Source: Glaciozyma antarctica PI12 (lineage: Eukaryota > Basidiomycota > Microbotryomycetes > Kriegeriales > Camptobasidiaceae). Taken from it: DNA of 64,000 nt. The position numbers and the translations under genes are program-made. Positions 25,430 to 37,402 of the stretch are shown piece after piece (the stretch's first letter is position 1; the number at the start of each line of letters is the position of its first letter). Under the pieces are notes generated by a model. That model did not search any database, was not told the DNA's origin, and saw nothing but the letters and a program-made list of their open reading frames with translations. Location: NCBI GenBank assembly GCA_002917775.1, contig KZ627149.1, forward strand, positions 874,673-938,672. Direction: 5' to 3'.

Positions 25430-28400
25430 TCAGAAGCTCTCGAGAAACGACTCCAATCCCTGCTTCAGTACGACCGAACGCGCTGCGGGGCACTTCCACC
25501 TGCTCGCGAGGTCGACTTCAGCGAATTCCGAAACGAAAGCGACGGCAGACTCACCTTCGACCTCCTCTCCTCCTAAAGCCTCCTCCTCCTCGGCGAGCAT
25601 CGTCTCCAAAAACTCCCTCTTTCTCGACTCCACCTCCTCCACCTCCTCCTCCTCTTCCTCCATCCTCTCCTCGACCACCTGCTCCCCTTCCTCCTTCTCC
25701 CGCTTCGCCGCCTCGAGCTCCGCTTTGCATGTGCACTGAGCGAGCAAATGAGCGTTCTCGGAAGACTGGAAGAACTTGAGAGCTTCGAGAGCGGCGAGTT
25801 GGCGCGAGATGGTGGCGGACGAGCTGGTGTGCGATGAGATGGCGCTGTCGTGGAAAGTGCAGGTCGATTTTCGGAGACCGCCTTCGAGCATGCTGGATCT
25901 GGAAAACAAGCTGTTAGGAGATTGAGAAAGGACGTAGATGAAAAGGACGTACTTGTTGATGAGCTTGGTGCAGTGGATCGATTGGGCGAACATGACTAGG
26001 CGCGAGTGGGGGTCTCGAGTCTCGCTGCGTCAATGCGCTGCGTTAAACGGGTAGCGAAGCGGTTGAGGAAGCAGGACATACACGTCTCGAAGAAGCGGCA
26101 GCACCTCCGCGTAAGACCGGTCGAGGATATCGAAGACAGGAGCGAGCTCGAACCCAGCGTCGACTGGCGTCGAAAAGATCAGCGAAGAACGACAAGCTTC
26201 GCAGGAACGCAGACGCACCAAAAACAGCTCCCAATATTGCCTCGAAGACGTCTCCCAGCACCTTCGGAGGATCCCAAACCCACGTCAAATCCTCGAGGAC
26301 CTGCTTCCACTCGAACGAGGCAGACTCCACTGCTGCTTCCTGCATCGCAATGTCGAGAGCGGCAGAAGTGTGGAGGACGTTGCGATGCGCATCGAGAATG
26401 CGAATGGAGAGGAAGGCGAGGGCCGAGTTGCTGACGAGGAGGGCGCGGAGGAAGGAGATGTTGCGAGGGGTCGAGGTTGGGAAGAGGGCGATGAGGCGGT
26501 CGGCGGCCCAGAAGTCGAGGATAGCTAAATGAAGCAGCTCAGCAAGCTCGCTCGTAAGGCGACCAAAGAGAGATAGACGTACCATCTCCGAGAAGCTCCT
26601 CGCGCTCGTAGCAATGTGTTTCGGCAGCGGTGTACGAACGGTGCGTCAACGCCTGCAGGAGAAAGCGAGCGTTCTTGAAGCTGTAGCCGAGCTTCGCTTC
26701 GAGCAGCGCGAATCCAGGAGGGGTCGCTGCGGGTTCGCAGCGAAGTCCCCGCGCCGACGGCCTGTCCGACCAAGGCGTAGTCCCTCCGAAGCACAGTCCC
26801 AGCCGGTCCCCGGTCTCCAGCGCCATCTCGAGCCCTCCCGACAAGTACGCCGCTCCCAAAGTCGCCTTGACCATATCTGCGAGAGCGCGCCGGCCGACGT
26901 TACGAGTGATCGAAAGGCCGTCGCTGGAGAGCTGGCCGTCTTCGAGAGTCGGAGGAATCCAAGTCGAAGTTCGAAAGCGCTCAGGAAGGAGGAACGTCGC
27001 GAATCCGGTCGTCCTGGATCGTTCGCGAAGGAAGCGATTGTCGACCGAGTTTTGTCGAAGCACGGATAGGCGACCCTCGTCGAGTCCAGCGTGCTCGAGG
27101 TAGATGTGAACCGTCGTCGCCACCTGCAGGGACCATCTTCGTCAGCTCAAGCTTCGCAAGGATCCAAAGGGAAAAGCCACCTTCAGCACCGAATCTCCAA
27201 GAGTCTCGAGCGTTTGGTATTCGAAGCCCGTAAGAGCTGAGGGAGGAGTTAGGGCGCGGAGGAGGAGCGAGGTGTCGATTGAGGGAAGGTGGAAGTGCTG
27301 GATGGCGGAGTTCACGCAAACCCCATCGTGCACCAGTCGAAAGAGGGAGGGCGACATGCGGAAGACTCTCCAGAGGCTCGTCGGGAGATTGGCGAGCCTG
27401 CACATGGCAGAGGGAAAGTGGTGAATGGCTGTAGAGTGAGGAACGTTGGTCTCGGTGGCGGCGGTAGGCGTGAGGTGGTTCTGAGGGTGGGAGGGGAGAG
27501 ACCGAAGGGTGAAGATCGAGTCGGGAATGGTTTCGGAGACGTTGTGGAAGTCGTATGCGACTCTGACGTAGATGAAGTACCTCGGGTACCCTTGTAGCTT
27601 GTCGTGTCGCATGTTCAGATCGGCCTGTTGCGCTCCAGTACCGAGAACGACGTCGGAGGAGGGAGAGAGGGTCGTTGCGTCGGTGTGAATCCCGACGAAA
27701 GCGAAGAGTCGATCGGCGACGCGACGACAGGGAACGACAACGATGTCGCCTTCCGTAAGGGACGTCGTTGACACGGGCCTGAACGCCGTATCGACGGCGT
27801 TCCAGTCGATTTCGCCGTCGACTTGGAGAGGAGTCCACATCGCGTCGAGGCTGAAGTCGCGGCCGATCTTGCGATTGACGACGGCTTGAGTGCAGCTGAG
27901 ATGGAAGTCTCGAAGCTGCTCGAGGCGAGACGCTCGTTTTTTTCCGCTCCACGCAACGAGTCGCGCCGACTTGATCCGAACGACGACTTCGCGAGACGGA
28001 TCGGTGTCGAAGAGGCGGCGTTGGACGAAGGATTCGAGGTTGATCCCCGCGAGGAGACCGACCGTTGCAAGCTGTCCGCCATCGTCGAGCTCAACGGCGT
28101 GAAGCCAGATTGCGCTGCTGTCGATCCAAACGTTCCCGAACTCGTTCTTGAAGATCACTTCGACGAGCTTTGGCGTTGGTGTCGAGTCGAGATCGCGGCC
28201 GTCGGCGTCCTTGCCTCCTCCTCCCAATCGCTCCCTGCCCAGACTCGATCAGAAAACGCGCACGTCGAAAGACCTTGTGAGCGCACCTGATTGGGAGAAG
28301 ATGATCGTCAAAAGCACCGGCAGCGTGTAGCTGAACGCAGATCTCGAAGCTCGCCGCCTGCTTCGCCGCCTTCTTCGTCGCCATCGCGAATCCAACGACG

Positions 28401-30717
28401 ACCGTCTTGCTGGGAAGTGCTGCGATCATCGGCAAGCGCAGTCTCGCCATCCACTGCAGACCGACTCCCAGGATCTCGAATTCGGGTCGATGAGGCGGAG
28501 CGAAGGGGTCGGTTGAGAGGAGAGAGCAGAACTCGCTCAGGAGGGGAACGGAGCTCTGATAAGTGAGAATGGCGCCGGTGGAGGGAACGGTGTAGGTGGG
28601 GAGGTTCTCGAGTTCGGGTTCGTCGGCTTCGGTGCTAGGGCGGTCGCCGTCTGCGCGATTCCATGTCAGTTAACCGCGTCGAGTTGATCTTCGCCGACAC
28701 CTACACATCTGCTTGAGGACGGGCTCCTTCGCAACGTATTCGCGGTGGACGTTAGCCTCGAGCGAGCCTCGCTCCGCCATGACGATAAACTCGCTAAACT
28801 CGCTGAGCGCGCGCGTCCTCGCGATTGGATGTAGATGCGCATGTCAAGTTAAGACGGCGGCGACGAAAGCTCAAAAAGAGAGGGCTCACCCAGTGATCGT
28901 CTGCAGAGGATCAAAGCGGATGACCACGTTGCACGCTCGAAAGTCAAGTCCTTCCTCTGCGACTTGCGTAGCGAAAAGGATGTTCGTTTGGCCGCTGCGG
29001 AATGAAGAGACCGTCTCCGCTTGCTAGAGGGAGAACCGAGTTAGCTTCCATCAGGTGCAGCAGGCAGGACGTCGAAGGAGCTCACCTGCTTGATCTCCAT
29101 CCCCAGATCCTTCGAATAGACTTCATCGATAGCTCCTCCTCGACCTCCGTGGCCAACAAGCCACCCAGGCCTCAGCCACTCCCTCGTCTCCTCAAATCGC
29201 TCGATGATCGTCGCAAGCAGCTGGGCGTCTTGTCGACGCTGGACGAAAACGATGGCGTGGAAGTCGTCTCGGGTCCTGAATTCGTCAAGGACGGAGAGAA
29301 GCGTTACGACATGGGGAGAGAGAGTGGTCGAGTCGAGATGGGAGGCTGCGAGGCGGGTCGAAAGCTGCGAGTGGAGAGTTCCGAGCGTCGAGTGGATTTT
29401 GCCGGCGGCTTCGTGCGACGCGTCGTTCCCAAAGTATCGTCGAGATTTCTCCGAGATGAAGGATTCTAGGATGAGAGTAACGAAGAGATTGCAGCCGTAA
29501 GTGCCGAGACGCTGCGGACGCCGAAATGAGATTGGAGTCGAGCAGGTCCAGTAGAGGAAGGCCCGCACCTGCTTCGTGAGATCGATACTAGTCCATATCT
29601 TCTCGTCGAGGATGTACGCAGGAGCCAGGTTGCGGAGGGCGGTCTCGAAGAAAGTCGCCGAGGTGTACCCAAGCGAGGGCGCGAATTCGACGAGGCGCTC
29701 CTTCGGTTTGTTGGCGAAAGCGTTGATGGAGTCGAGGTGCAGCTTGACTTCGACAAGACGCGAGCAGAGGTTCTGCTCAAGCTCCCTGTGGAATCACAGA
29801 TGTCAGGAGCAGAGCGCTGACCGCTGGAACGGGATACGGACTGGATCGACTTCTCCGGTGACTTGGGGTTCCAGATAGGACTATGAGCGAGGCAGATCAG
29901 CTCTTGATGTTGCCGAGAAGAGCTGCAGAAGCGTCCGAGGCGGTCAATCCCAAAATTCGTGGCAGACGAGCACGCGGACTGCTGGCCTTGATGCGGTGGT
30001 AGTGGTCCTTCATTCTGCGAAAGCTCTCTTCAGTCAATACACGACTCGAGAAAGGCGAGAGAGTAGGCCCACATGCGGCAGTAGGGGTTGTTCTTCTTCG
30101 CATGGTGCGCCTCGTCGAAGATGAGGAGGGAGATCTGAACTTGCGAGGTCAGCAGGGGAAGCAGGAAGAGCAGGGGGGTCGATCAGAGCACCGAGGAGTG
30201 GATTGAAAGTGAGACTCACCCTCTCCATGTCCCAGTAAGCGTTGTTGAGGACGTTGAGCCAAATCTGCGCCGTGCAAACGACAACATCGGCCGCCGAAAA
30301 CTCCTTGAGCCATTCTTCCCTCTTCCAGTAGTCGACGCCCTGCGTACGAATCGTGAGCGAGCTGATCCACGCCAGGGACGAGACACTCACCATGTTCCCC
30401 GCGAAGCCTTTAACGCGCAGATTCGTCTGGCTGGCGATAGCGGCAGACTGTTGAGTGACCAAGTTAACCGTTGGGACAATAACGACGATGAGCTTTGGCG
30501 GGTCGCTAGGAGAGACTGGGAGAGAAGTCGTGTGGCGAATGACCATGATAGCCACGAGCGTCTTCCCCGTCCCCGTATCCATGCGAACCTGGCGAAGCGT
30601 CAGCTCCGAGCTCAAGCGCCTCCAAGTTGCAGGACTGACGATGGATTTGCGCCGCACGGCGTGCTCCACCACCTCGGCCTGGTACAAGCGGGGGAGGAGG
30701 AGAACCGGGTCACTCAT
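25430..30717 (-). CDS. Dicer-like RNase III with apparent lesions
   Basis: Dicer cuts double-stranded RNA into small RNAs for RNA interference. Domains run in order. The N-terminal helicase has VRMDTGTGKTLVAIMVIRH (Walker A), LLIFDEAHHAKKNNPYC (DEAH) and RILGLTAS. The C-terminal helicase has NILFATQVAEEGLDFRACNV and motif VI YIQSRGRAR. DUF283 follows (YTVPSTGAILTYQ... to LPIRERLGGG), then a long PAZ-position region (about 28230-27300). RNase IIIa has FEYQTLETLGDSVLKV and LSVLRQNSVDNRFLRE. RNase IIIb has LLEAKLGYSFKNARFLLQAL, EELLGDAILDFW and LGDVFEAILGAVFVDAGF. A short dsRBD-like segment (GGLRKSTCTFHDSA) and an acidic tail end the chain. Length is roughly 1,400 aa. Oddities: GG in place of the GT donor (29935-29936); AT in place of the AG acceptor (28835-28836); a one-base frame break at 28801-28815; and RNase IIIa reads LADMVKATLGA with Lys where Glu is expected (26866-26868). 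RNase IIIb keeps its acidic residues. Confidence 0.9.
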
Positions 30718-31007
30718 CGTCGGACGCGCTTCGACCTTCGATGGCAGGTAGCTTTAAGCGAGTTCGTGGCTCTCTCCGAGTGAAGCAGGGAGCAGTGGAG
30801 TGCAGGCGAAGGAGGAGAACACCGGCAGAGCTGGGAGGAGAGGAAGCCGCGCACTCGGCGCAGCTCGAGCCCAAGCCCCGCCGCTCGTATACACTCTTCG
30901 GCTCCTCTCTCCCAATATCCTCCAAGGCAAAACAGCTTTCTTACAGAGTGCGGTACGTAAAGATGCGGGGTGGAACGAACGGAAATTAGACTATGTAATC
31001 CGAGAAA
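30718..31007. other. Spacer between BCK1 3' end and Dicer start
   Basis: This 290-bp spacer separates two tandem minus-strand genes. It carries the Dicer-like gene promoter. No feature was recognised. Confidence 0.45.
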
Positions 31008-34000
31008 TCACGATGCAGTCGGCTCTGCCACCGGTGCGATGGCGGCGAAAAGCTTCGTGTCCATGAACGACCAGTCCTCTGGAAGCGTCAAGAACGAATG
31101 GCGCATGAGCTGGGACGCCCGTGGGCGGAGCTCGGCATCGCTGGAGGAGGGGTCAGCGAGCGAAGGAGAGAACGACGCCGGGGAACTCACATGCTGAGGC
31201 AGTTGCTCAAGAAATGACTGGCGGCTTTGGAGAGAACGACATCATCGGGTACGGGAGGAGCAAGTCGCTCGGCGCCAAGCTGCGGGGAGAAACGAATCAG
31301 CCACGGCTCGAAATGCTCTCGCTCGAACGCACCTTGAACATCGCCTGAATGGCTTCGTCGTCGCTCCAGGGTCGGCGACCAGCGAACATCTCAAGACATA
31401 CGCAGCCGAGACTCCAGATGTCGGCTTTCGCTGAGTAACCCTGCTTGAAGTTGTGGATGACTACGAGAGTGCTCGTTAGGCAAGCTTGGGGGCAGCGACG
31501 ACGAAGGACGTACCCTCGGGAGCCATCCAGAAGATTGATCCTTGCATCGACATGTTGGCGTCGTTGTTGTAGATGTCGTCTGCAATGGGCACAACGTCAG
31601 CAAGCCTCTCAAAGGAGCGAAATCGAGCACGCACTGCTCCGCTTCGAGGTGCCAAAGTCCGAGATCTTGCAGCGACCTTGATGATCGCACAGGATGTTGT
31701 CGGCCTTGAGATCGCGATGGAGAATGCCGAGCGAGTGGAGGTACTCGAGCCCTTCGAGGATCTGGTAGGTAAAGTACTTGATGATGTTCTCCTCGAACTG
31801 GGCAGCTGCCAGTCAGCGGCAGCTCTTCCACGGCGAGCACGCATCGACTCACCTTGCCGTTCTTGCGCACGATGTGTCCGACAGACCCTCCAGGTACGTA
31901 CTCGAGGAAAATCGAAAGGTGCTCGATCGTCTCTTCCATGCCTGCTCGCCGAACGTCAGCGGGTGATGCCAGAGAGGAACAAAGAGAACACACCAAGGTA
32001 CTCGACGATCCGCGGGTGCTCGAGATCCTTGAGTAGCTCGATCTCGGCCTTGAGCGAAGCGACCATCCCTTGTTGGCGCAGATCCTCCTTGTCGCTCCTT
32101 GTCTTCGGCAGCTCGACTTGCTTGACGGCGATGAATTCGGCAGCGGTGATGTTGTAGGCGAGAAAGACGCGACCGTACGTTCCTCGACCGATCTCCTCTC
32201 CCTTGATCCACTTGAACGAAACTGCGAGTTGGATAGCGTTAGCAAAAGTGACGCCAGTAGAAGCTCGCGACGACGTACAGTTATCAGGATCGTCGTCCGG
32301 AGGACTCTCGAGGATCGTGTTGTCCATCCTCTTCATCTGCGCCGATGTGACCTCCTCGACCCTCGTCCCGAACAGCTTCGTGCTCTTCCTCCGCAGCAGG
32401 CTGGACCCAACCGACGTCCTCGAGTCCTTCTGACTGCTCGCGCTCGCCCTCATCAACGTCCGCTTCTGATCCTGCGCGACCTTGCGAATCGACTTCTTGT
32501 ACCCAAGTCCCGTCGCGCCTCCGCGCCGAGTCGGAACCTGAGCTCCGCTCTCCCGCGCAGGCGACGTTCCCGTCGAAGAGGTCGAAGTGAGAGGAGTAAC
32601 AGCGGCGTCGACAATGGGCTTATCGAGGTCGTGCTCGGGAAAGAAGTCCTCGAGGTGCTCGAGGACGGTCTCGACCGCTGGACGAGAGGCCCAGCCCTGC
32701 CCGTGCGTCGCGAACGACGGGCGGCGAAGGATCGGTCCTCCGAGCTCACTGAGCTCGCTCAGTCGCGCCGTCCCTGCGCTCGAGCGAATGCGATCGGTTC
32801 GGCGAGAGCTCGGGGTCGAGGGGTTCGACCCTGCGCTCGACGGGCCCGCCGACTTGCGTGACGGAGGACTGGACGAGTCGGCGGCGAGCTGAGGGGACTG
32901 TGGCTCGGAGGGAGGCTCGATCTGGAGAGTGAGAGTCGGCCGCTTGTCCTTGTGCTGTCGGTCGGTGGTGGGAGAGCGACTGGAAGGCTCATCGTAGAGG
33001 GTGACGCCGATGGGGGAGGCGGGAGAGGCGACATCGGGCTTGATGGGAGGAAGGACGACGGGTTTTGGAGGGTTAAAGAAGGTGGCGCCGTCCTCAACGT
33101 CGTCGTCGAACTCGTTCGTAAGCGGGAAAGGGGCGTTCTTGTCCTCGGGGCGGTAGAAGCTCGGATCCTCGACGAACGCGGCCTTGATCTTGGTGTCGAC
33201 TAAGGGAGTCATTGCCGGTGCAGTCGAGGTTGGTCCTAACGTCGTCTTCTCGCTCGTCATGATGGTGCCCTCGCCGTCGTGAAGGAACGACTTAAGGAGC
33301 GAGTCGGCCCATTCGTGCGCTCGAACAGTCCCCGACTCGCCGTCGTCCTCGCGCGCCAGCAGCTGCTCGCTCGGACGCGCGGAGAGAGACTTGGGCGTCG
33401 GCGAGGTAGGCATGCCGACGAGAGGGGGAGGTTTGGGCTGGTTGATCGGGAACCACGTTCCGACCTGATCCCCGACCGGATCTCCGAACCCATCGGGGTA
33501 CGTCGCCGACGAAGGAAGAGGCGAGACGAGGGGTACGGTGTTGACTTGGTCCGTCGAAGGCGTGAGCGGTCCACTCGCCGACGTCGAGCTCCTCGCTGAT
33601 GACGGAGGACTGGTGTACGCCGGGTAGTCGTCCTCCATTCCTCCGTACGCTCCTTCTCCTGGCGGCGCAGAAGCAACCAGGGCTGGCCGCCACGACGAGG
33701 ACGAAGCGAATGACGACCCCGAATCTCGCGGCGAGGTCATCTCGCCTGGCATCCCCGGCTGAAGACTCTTGGGGAGACCGTCCGACGTTCGCCTCGACTT
33801 GTCGGCGCTGACCTGGCGCTCGCCCATCGACCCAGACGACTCGTGACGAGGAACCGACTCGCTCCCGTGCCAGGCGGTCTCGAATCCTTCGTACGCGCTT
33901 GGGAACGGCGAAGCGGTCGGCGGCCGCTGCTTCCTCTCGTGCGAAGGATCTCCGCGCATGTAGGCGGCCGTAGGCGGGCGAGAGTGCGATTCGGGGTGGC

Positions 34001-36177
34001 CTTCGCTGGGCCGACGAGGGCGAGCGCTCTGGAGGGTTTCGCCGGGATGGAGATGGAGAGCGCCCGAGAGGTCCGGGAGTCGCGCGGGCTGCTCCTGGCT
34101 CGAGGGACGGCGATATGGTAGGGGAGGTGCCCAGCCTTGATTGAGCTGCGGAGAACTCGGGCGGTGAGGTGGAGGAGCGTTGGCGAGATGGGGTCGTTGA
34201 GGGAGAGGAGGAGGAGGGCCGGGGAAGTAAGGCGCCGAAGGAGGTGGCGAAGGACGATATTGAGCTTGGGGAGGACGCATGACGCGAGGGTCGAAAGGAG
34301 GGTAAGGCTGGGAGGGAGGAGGAGGAGGGAAGGAAGGTTGCGATGGACGAGATTGGAGTTGGTGAGGGTAGTTGGTGAGGGAAGATGGAGAGCTCGAGAG
34401 CCGGGGTACCCGCCTTGCTGAGCTGGCGGTCGATTCGACATGTACTGAGGCGGGATCGGGCCTGACACTGGCGGAGGACGAACGTCGTGGTCGAAGGCTT
34501 GAACGTAGCGGCCTCGAAGGTTGTCGACGCTCTTGCTCATTTGCATCCGGTGCGAGGGAGGAGGGCCTGCGAAATTCGACGTGTGCTGGGGATTGGGCGA
34601 GTGTTGACCGTACTGAGAGGGAGTGCCGGCGGGAGGACCTTGAGTTTGGTACTGAGCTTGAAGGGAGAGGTTGTGGTACTGCGAGGAGGGGGGAGGGACG
34701 GTGGTGTACTGGTACTGAGGATGGTTGGCCCTCGGGTCCGCTGGCGGGAGCGGTCGAACGGGCGCTGGCGCGGGGACCGACCTTCCCCAGCCTGGAACCG
34801 ACGCCTGCGGCATCTGCAGCGGCGGCGCGCTTCCTGACGCCGATCGTCTCCCTTCGTCCTGCGATCCTTGCAGCTGAGGCGGAAGGCGTCGAATCGGTCC
34901 CGACTGGCCCATGGCGACCTGCTGAGATCCCTGCGACGCGTAGCCTGGCGCGAGCTGCAACGGTGGAGGAAGCTGGCGGCGCGGTAGCTCCTCCCGACGA
35001 GATTCCTCGCGATCCCAGCCATACTCTTCCGGAGGCGTAGGCGTCGTGCTCCCCGCGCGATCGCGGCTTCGGTCGACGGGAGGGCTGAGTCCCCCGCCTC
35101 CGCTCCCATAGCTCCCCGACGCTCGATGCCCTTCTCCTGCTCGCGGGGGCTGTCCCCAAGCCCAACTCGGACGGTCCGATCGCAAGCCTCCGCCGGGGGA
35201 GTACAGGTGCGTGTCGGTCTCGACTTGGTGGTGCGACGAATCCGAGCGAGAGGAGATGGAGGGCGACTTGGCGGCGCTAGGCGGCGCAGTTGCTGCTGTG
35301 GGCGACCTCCCTCCTGCTCCGCCACTCTGGTACGCCGAACCCCTCTGCTCCCCATGCCCTCCCGACGAATGTCGCATGTTCTGCGCCGACGTCCCGCCCG
35401 AGAAGTCCGCTCCCGACATCCCTCCGCCTCCCGAAGGCAGCTGCTTGACAAAAATCGTCACCGCCGCACCATCCGCACTCCTCGCACAGACGTCCCAGAG
35501 CTCGTCGTCGTCGATATGCCGCCCTTCTCCCGCGCCGATGCGAGTGAGGAAGAAGGAGCAGCGGAAGAACTCGTCGTCGCCAATGTGGAGCTTAGAGAGG
35601 ATCTTCTCCTTGATTGCTGCGACCGAACTGAGTCCAGAGAGGGTGACGACGGAGAGGGATTCGTGGTCGGCGGTTGCGGTGCAGAACGTGCCGGGAGCGA
35701 GGGGGTTGCGGTGGGCGCGAGAGTAGGGCGAAGTTGGGGAGAGTGGAGGGGCGGAGGGAGAGCTCGTGTACGAGGCAGGTGGTGGTCGGGGAACTGGAGG
35801 AACGGGAGAATGTCCGCGAGGAGGTTGACCGACAGGAGAGGCGAGCTGCGAGAGAGGAAGGTGAGCTTTCGCAGAGCTGGGGAGCGACGAGAGCTTACCG
35901 AGGATCCGCTGGAGCTCTCCTTGCCGTGAGAAGTGCGGTAGCCGCCGCGCATGCCGTCTAACGGACCGCTAGCTCTCCGCGTTCTGTCCTCGGGTGTCGA
36001 GACGGAGGGAGAGGGAGTGCTGAGGTGCGTGGATCGGCTTGCGGCTGATGATAGCGAGACAGAGGACGAAGACGCCGAGGTAGGAGTGGGACCGTCAGAC
36101 GAGTGCGGCGTTGGGAGAGGTCGTACGGGGTAGTGGGAGGGTTGCTGGGAGGGTCGCGACGAGCTGTAATCATTCAT
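31008..36177 (-). CDS. BCK1: MAPKKK Bck1 of the cell-wall integrity pathway
   Basis: Bck1 is the MAP kinase kinase kinase downstream of Pkc1, phosphorylating Mkk1/2 in cell-wall stress signalling. The start at 36177 ([20 protein letters not shown]) opens a long Ser/Pro/Gln-rich region. A RAS-association/ubiquitin-like domain follows ([40 protein letters not shown]), then a disordered regulatory region with [12 protein letters not shown]-like and [20 protein letters not shown] segments. The C-terminal kinase has [16 protein letters not shown] (Gly loop), IAVKQVELP (Lys), [50 protein letters not shown] and [20 protein letters not shown]. It ends with [13 protein letters not shown] near 31008. 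Kinase exons join in phase. In the disordered region, near 34385-34410, the frame shifts by one missing base: QQGGYPG must be followed by [16 protein letters not shown] in another frame, and no intron bridges them. Confidence 0.92.
34385..34410 (-). other. BCK1: Frame break within BCK1
   Basis: Upstream coding ([16 protein letters not shown]) and downstream coding ([18 protein letters not shown]) are in different frames, with no GT-AG pair of matching phase between them. One missing base after the Gly codon would restore continuity. Confidence 0.6.
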
Positions 36178-36847
36178 CGGTGGTCCAAAGGCAGCTGACG
36201 GAGCGTACTTCGAGTCTGCAGAGCGCCAGGCACTTGTAAGCTTCCAGCCCTTCTTGCGTGCGTCCTGCCCCTCTCCTTGTCAACCTCCTGACTAGAAGGC
36301 ACCTGCGTCAAATGTACGACTCACCTTGCTCGTGTCAAATGTGCTTGCGGTCCCCTAGTTGGACGTAGCAAATAGGCGTGCTTGATTTGTCGAGCTCCTC
36401 GCGAGTGAATAGATCCTGCTGCAGGCGTGAGGAGGTGTCGCCGTTCGAAACCGGTCGACTTTGATGGGAGAGTGGGCGATGAGGACTGGGAACTGGCGTA
36501 GACGAAGGTGTCGCCTATAGTAGCTTGATTGAGCGTGCGGAGGATCGTAGGTATGAGTCGTATGAGTCGATAGAGCGCAAGTGTGAAGGAGAGGGAAGGG
36601 TGTGAGTACCGAGCGACGGTTTGGCGGCCTGAGAGCGTTGAGGTGAACGGGGTGAGCGTGGGGTGTTCCTGCTGCCGCCTTTCTGAGCTGTACGGCGACT
36701 CGACGAGCACCGCGTGCTACGAGGAGGTGGTGGTCGAAGGGAGAGGATCCGGACGCCGAAATCGAAACGCTTCGCGCGCGACTGGGTCCTTTGTGGTCCT
36801 TCGCGTTCGCTACCAGATCGCACCGACAAGGCTCTTGTATTCACACA
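36178..36847. other. Divergent promoter region, 0.67 kb
   Basis: It lies between BCK1 (minus) and a small plus-strand gene. Short open frames here lack domain features. A long leader for BCK1, possibly with an intron, would be typical of this kinase, but I cannot show it. Confidence 0.45.
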
Positions 36848-37402
36848 ATGTCAGCCAAAGGAAAAGGATCAGCCCCACGTCTTGGAACGCCGCTCAGCTC
36901 TCACCAAGAGCGCTCGAACGCTCCCTCTCCCTCCACCTCACCTTTCCCTCAACATCCCAGCGATCTCGGGGTCGGAGGAACCCCTGGGTCATCAAGAGCA
37001 CCGTTTGGAAGTGGTCGAGGAGGGTGTGCGTGTCTGGCTTTCGTGGAGGAGAAGGGCGAGCTGACCGTGTTGACGCAGTCGAACGCGCTGGATCTCCCCT
37101 CAAGCGGTACACGAGCACGAGCGCCTCGCGCCAGGTACGCCTCCTCCTTCCTCCTCTGCAGTCACCGAGCCAGCCTATTCATTCGCGCTCCACAGACCAA
37201 CTCTTCCCCTACTCCGTCCGCTCCCTCTTCTCACGCTGGCGACAACGAAGGCACGCTTGGACTACGAGGACCGAACGCGCTGGGACTACAACGAGCAGCA
37301 GAGGAGGCAGTCAGCCGGACGAGGATCGTGGCCGACCCAAGTATAGCGACGGCATTTAGCAGGACGGAGGATCAAGAGCTTTGGGAGCTCTTTCTTCAGT
37401 AG
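36848..37402 (+). CDS. Hypothetical protein, about 184 aa
   Basis: I do not recognise this protein. Start ATG 36848 (MSAKGKGSAPRLGTPLSSHQ) has a good context. The N-terminal third is Ser/Pro/Gly-rich and basic. A central segment looks folded (CACLAFVEEKGELTVLTQSN), and the unspliced C-terminus is amphipathic and acidic (GLQRAAEEAVSRTRIVADPS ... RTEDQELWELFLQ). A GTACGC donor after position 37135 and a CCACAG acceptor near 37194 would splice into another frame ending WDYNEQQRRQSAGRGSW. I prefer the unspliced version because its C-terminus looks more protein-like, but cannot decide. It may be nuclear, given its basic N-terminus; that is speculation. Confidence 0.5.
   Translation: MSAKGKGSAPRLGTPLSSHQERSNAPSPSTSPFPQHPSDLGVGGTPGSSRAPFGSGRGGCACLAFVEEKGELTVLTQSNALDLPSSGTRARAPRARYASSFLLCSHRASLFIRAPQTNSSPTPSAPSSHAGDNEGTLGLRGPNALGLQRAAEEAVSRTRIVADPSIATAFSRTEDQELWELFLQ

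Noticed and set aside
31956-35165. A 1,069-residue open frame taken as a complete protein
   Set aside because: It combines real BCK1 coding (from about 34410 downward) with a wrong frame upstream of the frame break; the true N-terminal half lies in another frame.
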